Source: Nocardioides islandensis
GTDB lineage: Bacteria > Actinomycetota > Actinomycetes > Propionibacteriales > Nocardioidaceae
Length of the DNA stretch: 64,000 nucleotides
Assembly: GCF_015352455.1 (NCBI RefSeq)
Contig: NZ_JADKPN010000001.1
Span: 186,001-250,000, forward strand
Direction: 5' to 3'
This document shows positions 28,745-36,748 of the stretch, piece after piece; the stretch's first letter is position 1; each line of letters begins with the position of its first letter. The translations under genes were made by a program, and so were the position numbers. The notes beneath the pieces are model-generated. The model saw nothing but the letters and a program-made list of their open reading frames with translations, made no database searches and was not told the origin of the DNA.

Positions 28745-28845
28745 CCGGCCATCCTGACGGGTGATGCTCGCCGGCCGCTCCGCTCGAGCGTCGTCGGGAT
28801 GGCCATCCGGGAAGGCAGCACCGTCCGCTGGAAGTGGAGCGGCTC

Positions 28846-28885
28846 GTCTCGTGACGGTTGCTAGCGCAACCTCCTCGACCAGCGG
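28846..28885. repeat. REP-like palindromic repeat, copy 1 (intergenic)
   Basis: Read on the minus strand: CCGCTGGTCGAGGA (28885-28872), stem GGTTGC-GCTA-GCAACC, then GTCACGAGAC (28855-28846). The flanks are identical to those of the copy inside the downstream alpha-mannosidase gene, while the stem core differs. It lies 18 bases before that gene's ATG. Confidence 0.8.
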
Positions 28886-28902
28886 TCGATAGCGTCGGCG
28901 CC

Positions 28903-31872
28903 ATGCACGACCGACGCGGCGAGATCCGAGGACGCCTGCGGCGCATCGTCGACCAGCGCCTGCGGCCCGCCGAGCGACGGCACGTCGTGGACCTGACGGT
29001 CGAGGCCTGGCACGTACCTCCCGCGGCCGACGGGTCGGTCGGCGAGCCGGTCCCCTTCGCGGAGGCGAAGGCCCAGGAGTACGCCGCGTTCGCGATCGGC
29101 GACCCGTGGGGACCGGCGTGGGCGACGACGTGGTTCCGGCTGACCGGGGCGGTGCCCGCCGGCGTCGCGCACCCCGAGCTCGTGGTCGACCTCGGCTTCC
29201 AGGGCGGCATGCCCGGCTTCCAGTGCGAGGGCCTGGTCCACCGGCCGGACGGCACTCACGTCAAGGCCCTGAATCCCTTCAACGACTGGGCTCCCGCGTC
29301 CGCGGACGAGGACGTCGAGCTGTACGTCGAGGCCGCGGCCAACCCGCACGTCCTGACCGGGTGGAGCGCGACTCCGCTCGGCGACAGGCTCACCTCCGGA
29401 CCCGAGCCGGTCTACCGGCTCGTGACCGCGGCCGTGGTCGACGTCGACCCCGAGGTACGTGACCTGCTGGCCGACATCGAGGTGCTCGACCAGCTGGCCG
29501 CCGAGCTCCACGAGGACGACGCCCGTCAGGTCGAGGTCCTGCTGGCGCTGGAGAAGGCGCTCGACAGCCTCGACCTCACCGATGTGGCCGGCACCGCGAG
29601 CACCGTGCGTGGCGAGCTCGCCGGCGTGCTCAGCCGGCCGGCGTACGACGGCGCCCACCGCCTCTCGGCCGTCGGTCACGCCCACATCGACTCGGCCTGG
29701 CTCTGGCCGGTTCGCGAGACGGTGCGGAAGGTGGCCCGCACGGTGTCCAACGTGGTCGCCCTCCTGGACGAGGACCCCGATCTCGTCTACGCGATGTCGA
29801 GCGCGCAGCAGTGGGAGTGGGTGCGCACCGAGCACCCCGAGCTGTTCGAGCGCGTGAAGAAGCATGCGGCGGCCGGACGGTTCGTGCCCGCCGGCGGGAT
29901 GTGGGTCGAGTCCGACACCAACATGGTCGGCGGCGAGGCGATGGCGCGGCAGCTCCTCGTGGGGCAGCGGTGGTTCGAGGAGCACCTCGGTACCGTGTGC
30001 GAGGAGGTGTGGCTGCCGGACTCGTTCGGGTACACCGCCGCGCTCCCCCAGATCGTCAGCCTGGCCGGCGCGCGCTGGTTCCTGACGCAGAAGATCTCGT
30101 GGAACACCACCAACGTCTTCCCGCACCACACCTTCTGGTGGGAGGGCATCGACGGCACCCGGGTGTTCACGCACTTCCCGCCGGTCGACACCTACGAGGC
30201 GTCGCTCACCGGACGCGAGCTCGCCCACGCCGCGCGCAACTTCCGCGACAAGGGCGCGGCGAGCCGGTCGCTGGTGCCGTTCGGGTTCGGCGACGGGGGT
30301 GGCGGTCCGACGCGCGAGATGCTCGGCCGCGCGCGCCGTACGGCTTCCCTCGCCGGCTCCCCCGTCGTCACGCTCGAGTCGCCGACGGCGTTCTTCGAAG
30401 CGGCTTCCGCCGAGTATCCCGACGCCCCGGTGTGGACCGGCGAGCTGTACCTGGAGATCCACCGCGGCACCTACACCTCGCAGGCCGCGATGAAGCAGGG
30501 CAACCGGCGCTCCGAGCACCTGCTGCGCGAGGCCGAGCTGTGGTCCGCGACGGCCGCGGTCCGCGGTCTGCTCTCCTATCCGGCGGCGGAGCTCGACGAG
30601 CTGTGGCGGGTCGTGCTGCTGCACCAGTTCCACGACATCCTCCCGGGCTCCTCGATCGCCTGGGTGCACCGCGAGGCGCGGGCGACGTACGCCGACGTGA
30701 CGGCTCGGCTGGAGGTCCTGGTCGACCGCGCCCTCGACGCGTTGGCGGGTGGCGGGTCGGACGAGGTCGTCTTCAACGCCGGGCCGGCGGCACGGGCAGG
30801 TGTGCCGGCGCTGGGCTCCGGCCCGCTGGTCGAGGAAGGCCGAAGGCCTGTCACGAGACCACCGGGCGCGGGCGTGCTCGAGAACGAGCACCTCCGCGTC
30901 GAGCTGGACGACGGCGGCGTCATCCGGCGCGTGCTCGACCAGGCGAACGACCGCGAGGTGCTGCCGCCGGGCGGAGCGGCCAACCTCCTCCAGCTGCACC
31001 CGGACCACCCGGTGAAGTGGGACGCCTGGGACCTCGACCGCTCCTACCGCGCGTCGGCCACCGACCTGACCTCCGGCGAGGTGACCGTCGAGGACGACGC
31101 GATCGTGGTGCGGCACACGTTCGGGGGGTCGACGGCCGTGCAGCGGATGTGGCTCGACCAGCGACTCCTCATGTGCGAGGTCGACATCGACTGGCACGAG
31201 CGCGAGAAGGTGCTGAAGGCGGCCTTCGATGTCGACGTGCACACCGACCACGCGGCGTACGAGACCCAGTTCGGGCACGTCGTCCGGCCGACCCACGAGA
31301 ACACCACGTGGGATGCGGCCCGCTTCGAGGTGTGCGCGCACCGATGGGTGAGGGTCGCCGACGGCGGGTACGGCGTGGGGCTGGCCAACGACTCGACGTA
31401 CGGCCACGACGTCACCCGTCACCAGCGCGACGGCGGCGGCACGTACTCCCGCGTCCGGCTCAGCCTGCTCCGCGCACCGCTCTTCCCTGATCCCGAGACC
31501 GACCAGGGCCGGCACGTGCTGCGGTACGCCCTCGTCCCCGGCGCGTCGGTCTCCGACGCCGCCGAGGCCGGGTACGCGCTGAACCTCCCGCTGCGGCGTC
31601 GTACCGGCTCGGCCGTCGAGCCGCTGGTCCGCGTCGAGGGGCCGGCGTACGTCGAGGCGGTCAAGCTCGCCGCCGACGGGTCCGGCGACGTGGTGGTGCG
31701 GCTGTACGAGCCGCTCGGCGCCCGCTCGGAGACACAGGTGACCGCGGCGTTCGAGCACTCCTCGGTCACCGAGGTCGACATCCTGGAGCGCCCCCACGAC
31801 TCCGGCGCCTGGGACGGCTCGGTCCTCTCGATGCGGCCATTCCAGATCGTGACGCTGCGGTTCGCGCGCTGA
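28903..31872 (+). CDS. Alpha-mannosidase, glycoside hydrolase family 38
   Basis: A 989-residue GH38 retaining alpha-mannosidase, probably cytoplasmic (no signal). The zinc and substrate motif is GHAHIDSAWLWPVRETVRK near residue 260. The nucleophile Asp is in WLPDSFGYTAALPQI near 371, followed by TQKISWNTTN and WWEGIDGTRVFTHFPPVDTY. The central helical domain contains HQFHDILPGSSI and the C-terminal beta domains follow. Residues about 641-653 are encoded by a REP-like palindromic repeat inserted in frame in an interdomain linker. Start at ATG 28903; the frame is open to 28858. Role: cleavage of alpha-mannosides or N-glycan-like sugars. Confidence 0.92.
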   Translation: MHDRRGEIRGRLRRIVDQRLRPAERRHVVDLTVEAWHVPPAADGSVGEPVPFAEAKAQEYAAFAIGDPWGPAWATTWFRLTGAVPAGVAHPELVVDLGFQGGMPGFQCEGLVHRPDGTHVKALNPFNDWAPASADEDVELYVEAAANPHVLTGWSATPLGDRLTSGPEPVYRLVTAAVVDVDPEVRDLLADIEVLDQLAAELHEDDARQVEVLLALEKALDSLDLTDVAGTASTVRGELAGVLSRPAYDGAHRLSAVGHAHIDSAWLWPVRETVRKVARTVSNVVALLDEDPDLVYAMSSAQQWEWVRTEHPELFERVKKHAAAGRFVPAGGMWVESDTNMVGGEAMARQLLVGQRWFEEHLGTVCEEVWLPDSFGYTAALPQIVSLAGARWFLTQKISWNTTNVFPHHTFWWEGIDGTRVFTHFPPVDTYEASLTGRELAHAARNFRDKGAASRSLVPFGFGDGGGGPTREMLGRARRTASLAGSPVVTLESPTAFFEAASAEYPDAPVWTGELYLEIHRGTYTSQAAMKQGNRRSEHLLREAELWSATAAVRGLLSYPAAELDELWRVVLLHQFHDILPGSSIAWVHREARATYADVTARLEVLVDRALDALAGGGSDEVVFNAGPAARAGVPALGSGPLVEEGRRPVTRPPGAGVLENEHLRVELDDGGVIRRVLDQANDREVLPPGGAANLLQLHPDHPVKWDAWDLDRSYRASATDLTSGEVTVEDDAIVVRHTFGGSTAVQRMWLDQRLLMCEVDIDWHEREKVLKAAFDVDVHTDHAAYETQFGHVVRPTHENTTWDAARFEVCAHRWVRVADGGYGVGLANDSTYGHDVTRHQRDGGGTYSRVRLSLLRAPLFPDPETDQGRHVLRYALVPGASVSDAAEAGYALNLPLRRRTGSAVEPLVRVEGPAYVEAVKLAADGSGDVVVRLYEPLGARSETQVTAAFEHSSVTEVDILERPHDSGAWDGSVLSMRPFQIVTLRFAR
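30823..30859. repeat. REP-like palindromic repeat, copy 2 (inside the alpha-mannosidase CDS)
   Basis: CCGCTGGTCGAGGA (30823-30836), stem AGGCC-GAA-GGCCT (30837-30849), then GTCACGAGAC (30850-30859). The 14- and 10-base flanks are identical to copy 1. It is read through in frame and encodes PLVEEGRRPVTR within a linker. Confidence 0.8.
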
Positions 31873-31882
31873 CCCGTCGGGA

Positions 31883-31956
31883 CGAGTAACGCACCCGTGA
31901 CGGGGCTTCCCCCCTCATGTATCGGGATAGAAGTCCTGCTGTGGGTGCGTTACTCG
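31883..31956. repeat. Nested inverted repeat (GAGTAAC family, copy 2)
   Basis: CGAGTAACGCACCC (31883-31896) pairs perfectly with GGGTGCGTTACTCG (31943-31956). The 46-base interior holds a weaker GGGCTTC/GAAGTCC stem (with G-U pairing). Arms share GAGTAAC-CACCC with copy 1 at 5417. Lies between the alpha-mannosidase stop and zwf, where it could end the upstream transcript. Confidence 0.75.
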
Positions 31957-32023
31957 CTCAGCCCCCGGTCGCGCGGCGATACGCACGTGGACGGTGCAGC
32001 ACGGGCGGTGTCACCCTGAGCGC

Positions 32024-33469
32024 ATGCCGACGCCTCCCATCACGGTCGTCCTCATCGGGGCCACGGGCGACCTGTCCAAGCGCAAGCTGCTGCCGGGACT
32101 GCTGCACCTGTTCCAGACCGGGCTGCTGCGCGACCTCCAGGTCGTCGGAACCTCCCTCGACCAGCACGACCGCGACTCGTTCGTCGACTTCGCCCGGGCG
32201 GCCATCGACGAGTTCGCGGGGTACGACGTGAAGGAGGAGGACTGGAAGGAGTTTGAGAAGCGGCTGTGGTGGGCACCGTGGGAGCTGGGGCCCGACGGGC
32301 TCAAGAAGACCGTGGACGACGCCGACGAGGCCGCGGACAGTGACAAGCCGCGCGACCGGCTGCACTACCTCAGCGTGCCCCCGAAGGCCGCCCTCGACGT
32401 GGTGCAGATCCTCAAGGAGGCCGACCTGGTCGCGCGCAGCCGGATCATCATGGAGAAGCCGTTCGGCACCGACCTGGCCACCTCCCAGTCGCTCAACAAG
32501 GAGCTGCACCGGGTGTTCAAGGAGGAGCAGATCTTCCGGATCGACCACTTCCTCGGCAAGGAGGCGGCGCAGAACATCCTGGCGTTCCGGTTCGCCAACG
32601 GGCTCTTCGAGCCGATCTGGCACCGCAACCACATCGACCACATCCAGATCGACGTGCCGGAGTCGCTCGGCCTGGAGCAGCGCGCGTCGTTCTACGAGGC
32701 GACCGGCGCCTACCGCGACATGGTCGTGACCCACCTGTTCCAGGTGCTGGCGTTCACCGCGATGGAGCCGCCGACCGCGCTGGAGCCCTTCGCGATCTCG
32801 GAGGAGAAGAACAAGGTCTTCCGCTCGATGCTGCCGATCGAGCCGCACGACGTGGTGCGTGGCCAGTACGTCGGGTACCGCGACATCGATGGCGTCCACC
32901 CCGAGTCCGAGACCGAGACCTTCGTCGCGCTCAAGTGCTACGTCGACAACTGGCGCTGGGCCGGCGTTCCGTTCTACCTGCGCACCGGCAAGCGGATGGC
33001 CGAGGGTGCGCGGATCATCTCGATCGCCTTCCGCGAGCCGCCACGGTCGATGTTCCCGCCGGGGTCCGGCGTCGGCGACCACGGGCCCGACCACCTGACG
33101 TTCGACCTGGCGGACCAGGCGAAGATGTCTCTGTCGTTCTACGGCAAGAAGCCCGGGCCGGGCATGCAGCTGCAGAAGCTGTCCATGCAGTTCGCGATGC
33201 GCGACACGTCGTGGGCCGGCGCCGTGCTCGAGGCCTACGAACGCCTCATCTACGACGCCGCGCGCGGCGACCGCACGCTGTTCACGACGGCCGAGGGCAT
33301 CGAGCGCCTGTGGGAGATCTCCCAGCCGCTGCTGGAGAACCCTCCGGTCGTGCGTCCGTACCACGCCGGCTCGTGGGGTCCGAACCAGATCCACCAGCTG
33401 GTGGCACCGTTCGCGTGGCGGCTGCCGTTCGAGCGGCAGTGGCGCGACCCCAACGAGACGGGCGTCTAG
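32024..33469 (+). CDS. zwf: Glucose-6-phosphate dehydrogenase
   Basis: Oxidises glucose 6-phosphate to 6-phosphogluconolactone, the first step of the oxidative pentose phosphate pathway. It has 481 residues. Coenzyme motif VVLIGATGDLSKRKLLPGL at the N-terminus, active-site RIDHFLGKEAAQNI, EKPFGTDL and the substrate loop YLRTGKRMAE are all present. ATG at 32024. Stands alone between the alpha-mannosidase and an antisense small gene, without the opcA/pgl/tal cluster often seen in actinobacteria, so this may be a second paralogue. Confidence 0.94.
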   Translation: MPTPPITVVLIGATGDLSKRKLLPGLLHLFQTGLLRDLQVVGTSLDQHDRDSFVDFARAAIDEFAGYDVKEEDWKEFEKRLWWAPWELGPDGLKKTVDDADEAADSDKPRDRLHYLSVPPKAALDVVQILKEADLVARSRIIMEKPFGTDLATSQSLNKELHRVFKEEQIFRIDHFLGKEAAQNILAFRFANGLFEPIWHRNHIDHIQIDVPESLGLEQRASFYEATGAYRDMVVTHLFQVLAFTAMEPPTALEPFAISEEKNKVFRSMLPIEPHDVVRGQYVGYRDIDGVHPESETETFVALKCYVDNWRWAGVPFYLRTGKRMAEGARIISIAFREPPRSMFPPGSGVGDHGPDHLTFDLADQAKMSLSFYGKKPGPGMQLQKLSMQFAMRDTSWAGAVLEAYERLIYDAARGDRTLFTTAEGIERLWEISQPLLENPPVVRPYHAGSWGPNQIHQLVAPFAWRLPFERQWRDPNETGV

Positions 33470-33487
33470 CGCGTCAGGGTGCCGGCC

Positions 33488-33577
33488 TCACAGGCCCCGG
33501 CGACCGCCCCGGACCCGGCTGAGGATGAAGAGCACGAGCGCGATGATCAGCAGGATGATGAGGATGGTCCAGAGCAT
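33488..33577 (-). CDS. 29-residue hydrophobic membrane peptide
   Basis: MLWTILIILLIIALVLFILS followed by RVRGGRRGL: one membrane-spanning helix (residues 2-20) with a basic C-terminus. The ATG at 33577 has a fitting ribosome site (GGAAAGAGG ending 6 bases before). Tiny 'hydrophobic proteins' of this plan are annotated in many actinobacteria; role unknown, possibly stress or membrane related. Antisense frames here are GC shadows. Lies tail to tail with zwf. Confidence 0.6.
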   Translation of the reverse strand: MLWTILIILLIIALVLFILSRVRGGRRGL

Positions 33578-33711
33578 GGCGAACCTCTTTCCGTGTGTGG
33601 CCATCGACAGTACGGCGATCGGCTGACGCCGCCCCCACCCCTCCGGGGGTGTGCGGCCCACGCCCTGGGACGGCCCGGAATACACGGCGTACGGCGCTTG
33701 TCATGCCTCCT

Positions 33712-34572
33712 ATGACCCAGATCCCGGACATCAAGCTCAACGACGGCACGACCATCCCCCAGCTCGGCTTCGGCGTCTTCCAGGTGAAGCCCGAGGACAC
33801 CCAGCGCGTGGTCGAGCAGGCGCTGGAGGTGGGCTACCGGCACATCGACACCGCGCAGATGTACCGCAACGAGGAGGGCGTCGGCCGCGCGATCGCGGCC
33901 AGCGGCATCCCGCGCGACGAGCTGTACGTCACCACCAAGCTCAACAACGGGTACCACCTGCCCGACGACGCGCGCCGCGCGTTCGATACCTCGCTGACCA
34001 AGCTCGGGCTCGACCACGTCGACCTGTTCCTCATCCACTGGCCGCTGCCGACGAGGTACGACGGCGACTACGTCACCACCTGGCAGACCATGACCGAGTT
34101 CTCGGGTCAGTGGGGCGACAAGCGCGCGACCTCGGTCGGCGTCTCGAACTTCGAGCCCGACCACCTGAAGCGGATCGTCGAGGAGACCGGGCGCGTGCCG
34201 GTCGTCAACCAGGTCGAGGTGCACCCGTACTTCGGCAACGAGGCCGTCCGCGCCGCCAACGCGTCCTACGACGTGGCCACCGAGGCCTGGTCGCCGATCG
34301 CCCAGGGCGACGTGCTGGACGACCCGGCCATCGTCGCGGTCGCCGAGAAGGTCGGCCGGACGCCGGCGCAGGTGACGCTGCGGTGGCACGTGCAGCGCGG
34401 CGACATCGTGTTCCCCAAGTCGGTGAACCCGGACCGGATGCGCGAGAACTTCGGGCTGTTCGACTTCGAGCTGGACGCCGACCAGATGGCCGCGATCACC
34501 GCGCTCGACCAGGGCGACAGCGGCCGTCACGGCGCGGACCCGAAGACGATGGACTGGATTCCCGACTACTGA
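33712..34572 (+). CDS. Aldo/keto reductase
   Basis: NADPH-dependent (alpha/beta)8 reductase of 286 residues, of the AKR5-like group containing 2,5-diketo-D-gluconate reductases. The catalytic tetrad is visible as Asp and Tyr in GYRHIDTAQMYRNEEGVG, Lys in YVTTKLNN and His in DLFLIHWPLP. Cofactor segment VFPKSVNPDRMREN near the end. ATG at 33712, with an in-frame ATG at 33703 also possible. Substrate unknown. Confidence 0.88.
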   Translation: MTQIPDIKLNDGTTIPQLGFGVFQVKPEDTQRVVEQALEVGYRHIDTAQMYRNEEGVGRAIAASGIPRDELYVTTKLNNGYHLPDDARRAFDTSLTKLGLDHVDLFLIHWPLPTRYDGDYVTTWQTMTEFSGQWGDKRATSVGVSNFEPDHLKRIVEETGRVPVVNQVEVHPYFGNEAVRAANASYDVATEAWSPIAQGDVLDDPAIVAVAEKVGRTPAQVTLRWHVQRGDIVFPKSVNPDRMRENFGLFDFELDADQMAAITALDQGDSGRHGADPKTMDWIPDY

Positions 34573-34604
34573 GTCCAGCATCCCGTTCGCCGCGCCCCTT
34601 GGTC

Positions 34605-34650
34605 TGCACGGAGGAGCGAGGGAGCGCAGCGGGGCGGACAGGCGAGCGGA
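34605..34650. repeat. GAGCG-rich intergenic sequence
   Basis: Between two convergent genes. Contains GGAGCGAGGGAGCGCAGCGG and GGCGAGCGGAGCGAGCC, the same GAGCG(A/G)AGCGAG flavour as the element at 588-695. No clear stem; probably repeat debris. Confidence 0.35.
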
Positions 34651-34657
34651 GCGAGCC

Positions 34658-35233
34658 CTACTGCACGGTGATCGTCACCTCGTTCGACGCCTGGTCGGAG
34701 TCGGTGTCGATCACGCGGAAGCGGTTGGGCCCGGTGCGGCCCGTCTGCACGTACGTCGAGAACTGGCCGCCGCTGACCGTCACCGAGACCGGGAAGTCGA
34801 CCCAGGAGTCGTCACCAGGTCCGCTCGCCCGCTGCACCTGGAGGACCGCGCCCTCGCCCGTCGGGTAGGTGCCCGTCAGGTCGATGCGGCCCATCTGGCC
34901 GACAGTGGTCTGGGCGGCGGTGAGCGTGATGCCCGTGTCCTTGGTCGGCGTGGTGAGGACCGGGCCGGTCGGCTCGGACGCGGCCGGCAGCGTGGGCAGC
35001 GAGCTGGCCGCGCTGGCGGTCGTGGCCTCGGGCTTCGGCAGGTACATGCTCTGCCGCGCCGTCGAGTCCGTGGCCGTTGTCTCCGCGCCCAGACCCATCA
35101 CGCGGGTGGCGACGAGCGTGGCCCCACCCGCCAGCAGACCGATGGCCAGGCCGACGCCGACGAGGGCGATCAGACCGGCGACGACCGGGTGCTGCTTGCG
35201 CTCGGGCGCAGGCTCGGGTGGGGGCGGGGGCAC
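34658..35233 (-). CDS. Membrane-anchored protein with extracellular beta domain
   Basis: A 191-residue protein: proline-rich start (VPPPPPEPAPERKQHPV), one membrane helix (VAGLIALVGVGLAIGLLAGG, about residues 18-38), a Thr/Ala/Ser-rich extracellular stalk, then a C-terminal beta-sandwich-like domain (LTAAQTTVGQMGRIDLTGTY, VQRASGPGDDSWVDFPVSVT, FRVIDTDSDQASNEVTITVQ) resembling an Ig-like ligand domain. GTG at 35233 has GGAGG very close upstream, so the exact start is uncertain. Function unknown. Confidence 0.65.
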   Translation of the reverse strand: MPPPPPEPAPERKQHPVVAGLIALVGVGLAIGLLAGGATLVATRVMGLGAETTATDSTARQSMYLPKPEATTASAASSLPTLPAASEPTGPVLTTPTKDTGITLTAAQTTVGQMGRIDLTGTYPTGEGAVLQVQRASGPGDDSWVDFPVSVTVSGGQFSTYVQTGRTGPNRFRVIDTDSDQASNEVTITVQ

Positions 35234-35323
35234 GCCTCCATTCTTACGGGGCGGGCCTACCAGACCCGAAATTCCGAGCGCCCGCTCTGGCGAGCGCGCG
35301 AGCCGGGGCGGCGAGAGCGAGGA

Positions 35324-35382
35324 GGTCGAGGAGGCGGACTCGCGGCGGCGCGGAGCGACGGGGGAGTCCGCCGTCTCGAAAC
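35324..35382. repeat. REP-like palindromic repeat, copy 3 (intergenic)
   Basis: GGTCGAGGA (35324-35332), stem GGCGGACTC (35333-35341) with GAGTCCGCC (35364-35372), then GTCTCGAAAC (35373-35382). Flanks match copies 1 and 2 apart from two substitutions in the right flank; the loop is longer (22 bases). It lies in the 229-base gap before the type VII-like trio. Confidence 0.75.
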
Positions 35383-35462
35383 ACCACGTGTTCCACGCTC
35401 CCCTCCACAGGTTGATCGGGGTGGGATTCCCTGAGGTACGCCGGCGGCTCACGCTGCTGCGC

Positions 35463-35750
35463 ATGACGATCTACGTGGACCTCGACGTCGTCGGGCGGCA
35501 CCGGGAGTGCCTGCTCGGCGACGCGCTGGAGATCGAGCGGCGGGCGGTGCTCGACCGGCCCGACTCCGGCCCGGTGCGGGCCGTGACCGACCTCAAGCTC
35601 GAGAGGATCGAGGAGCGGGCCCACCGGCTGGCCGAGCTGATGACCGGGCTCGCCGACGCCCTCGACCGGTGGCTGGTCGCCGCGCACGCCACCGACGGTG
35701 AGGTGGCGGTGGACCTGGACCTGCTGACGAGCGGGGTGCTGGCCCTGTGA
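35463..35750 (+). CDS. WXG100-like small helical protein (putative T7SS-associated)
   Basis: A 95-residue, leucine-, alanine- and charge-rich protein (MTIYVDLDVVGRHRECLLGD ... IEERAHRLAELMTGLADALD) predicted as mainly two amphipathic helices. It resembles the helical partners found in actinobacterial type VII secretion accessory loci rather than any enzyme. First of three coupled genes: its stop overlaps the next GTG by 4 bases. No WXG signature is visible, so the family assignment is an inference from size, helicity and context. Confidence 0.5.
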   Translation: MTIYVDLDVVGRHRECLLGDALEIERRAVLDRPDSGPVRAVTDLKLERIEERAHRLAELMTGLADALDRWLVAAHATDGEVAVDLDLLTSGVLAL

Positions 35751-36346
35751 GTGAGCACGTGAGCGACATGCCCGTCCTCGCGGCCGGGCGCCTGCTGGAC
35801 GTGCGCGTGGACGTGGACCCGTCATCGTGCCAGGCGACGGCCACCCAGCTGGCGCGCCTGGGCGAGGCGTGCGGGATCGCCGGTGCCCGGCTGGCGCAGC
35901 AAGCCGCGGTCGGGGAGGAGGAGCTCGGCGGCCTGTCCGGCATCGTCTACCGGCAGTCCACCCGCGACCTCGCCGCGCTGGCCGACCGGCTGGCGGCCAA
36001 CTGCGCGAGGCTGGCCGGCGGGCTGGGCGACTACGCCCGGGACCTCGACGAGGTGCACCGCCTGATGGGCGAGTCGGTCGCCGCGGCCTCGCCGTACCTC
36101 CGCACCACCCACGAAGCGGTCTTTAGTCCCGTCCGCCCGCCCGACCCCGCCGACGCCGAGCTCACCGCGGCGTGGGCGGCCTGGCATGCCGCCATCGACT
36201 GGTGGCGCCGTGCCAGGGCCCTGGAGGACTCCGCCGTCCAGGCCTGGTGGCAGTGCCTCCAGCGAGCGGCGCCGGACGGGCCCGTCGACTTCGAGGGCGA
36301 CGACGCCGTCCGACCGCCGCTGCCACCGGAGGCGGAGCAGTCGTGA
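35747..36346 (+). CDS. Helical WXG/PPE-like protein (putative T7SS-associated)
   Basis: A 199-residue, almost all-helical protein (residues about 25-110: CQATATQLARLGEACGIAGA; TRDLAALADRLAANCARLAG; DYARDLDEVHRLM). The C-terminal half contains WHAAIDWWRRARALEDSAVQ. The first part resembles the N-terminal helical hairpin of type VII substrates and polymorphic-toxin carriers. Coupled to both neighbours by GTGA overlaps. Function unknown; no toxin domain is present. Confidence 0.5.
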   Translation: MSEHVSDMPVLAAGRLLDVRVDVDPSSCQATATQLARLGEACGIAGARLAQQAAVGEEELGGLSGIVYRQSTRDLAALADRLAANCARLAGGLGDYARDLDEVHRLMGESVAAASPYLRTTHEAVFSPVRPPDPADAELTAAWAAWHAAIDWWRRARALEDSAVQAWWQCLQRAAPDGPVDFEGDDAVRPPLPPEAEQS

Positions 36347-36742
36347 GCTGCCCCGTGACCATGCCGGTGAGGTGGGTGCGGGGGCGCGGCGGGTACGTCG
36401 CCCCCGGCAGCCACGGATCGGGCCTCGCCCCCCGCCTGGAGCACCGCACCGAGCCCTTCCCCTGGCAGCCTCGCCGCCTGGCAGGACCTCGTCGCCAAGG
36501 CCGACGCCTCGCGTTCCGGGTTCGACCTCGAGGACGAGGACGGGTTCGAGCTGGGCGGCCACGAGGTCGCCTACCGCCGGTTCGGGCACACCGTGGCCGG
36601 TGTCCGGGCGCTCAGCGACCAGTGGCTGTGGGTCGTCGACGGCGTGGCCCACCAGCTGCTCGGCACGGTCGCGGCGGAGGAGTACGCCGCGTACTGCGAC
36701 GTGTTCGAGTCCGTCGCCGAGACGTTCGACCCGGCGGCATGA
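36343..36742 (+). pseudogene. DUF1795/LpqN-like protein gene with a +1 frameshift
   Basis: Frame 1 from GTG 36343 encodes MSCPVTMPVRWVRGRGGYVA through LEHRTEPFP. The sense continues only in the +1 frame as GSLAAWQDLVAKADASRSG ... LWVVDGVAHQLLGTVAAEEY ... SVAETFDPAA, to the TGA at 36740. Both halves show high third-position GC, and the second half has no start codon of its own. Dropping one C from the CCCC run at 36459-36462 joins them as EPFPGSLAAWQ. The joined protein (about 132 residues) has the pattern of DUF1795/LpqN domains found beside type VII genes. It may be a sequencing error, a true mutation or programmed +1 slippage at CCC-TGG. Confidence 0.65.
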
Positions 36743-36748
36743 GCCCGA

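Noticed and set aside
28861..31797. 978-codon open frame antisense to the alpha-mannosidase gene
   Set aside because: GC-skew shadow: low-complexity Arg/Gly/Val/Leu-rich translation without motifs, while the plus strand encodes all GH38 landmarks.
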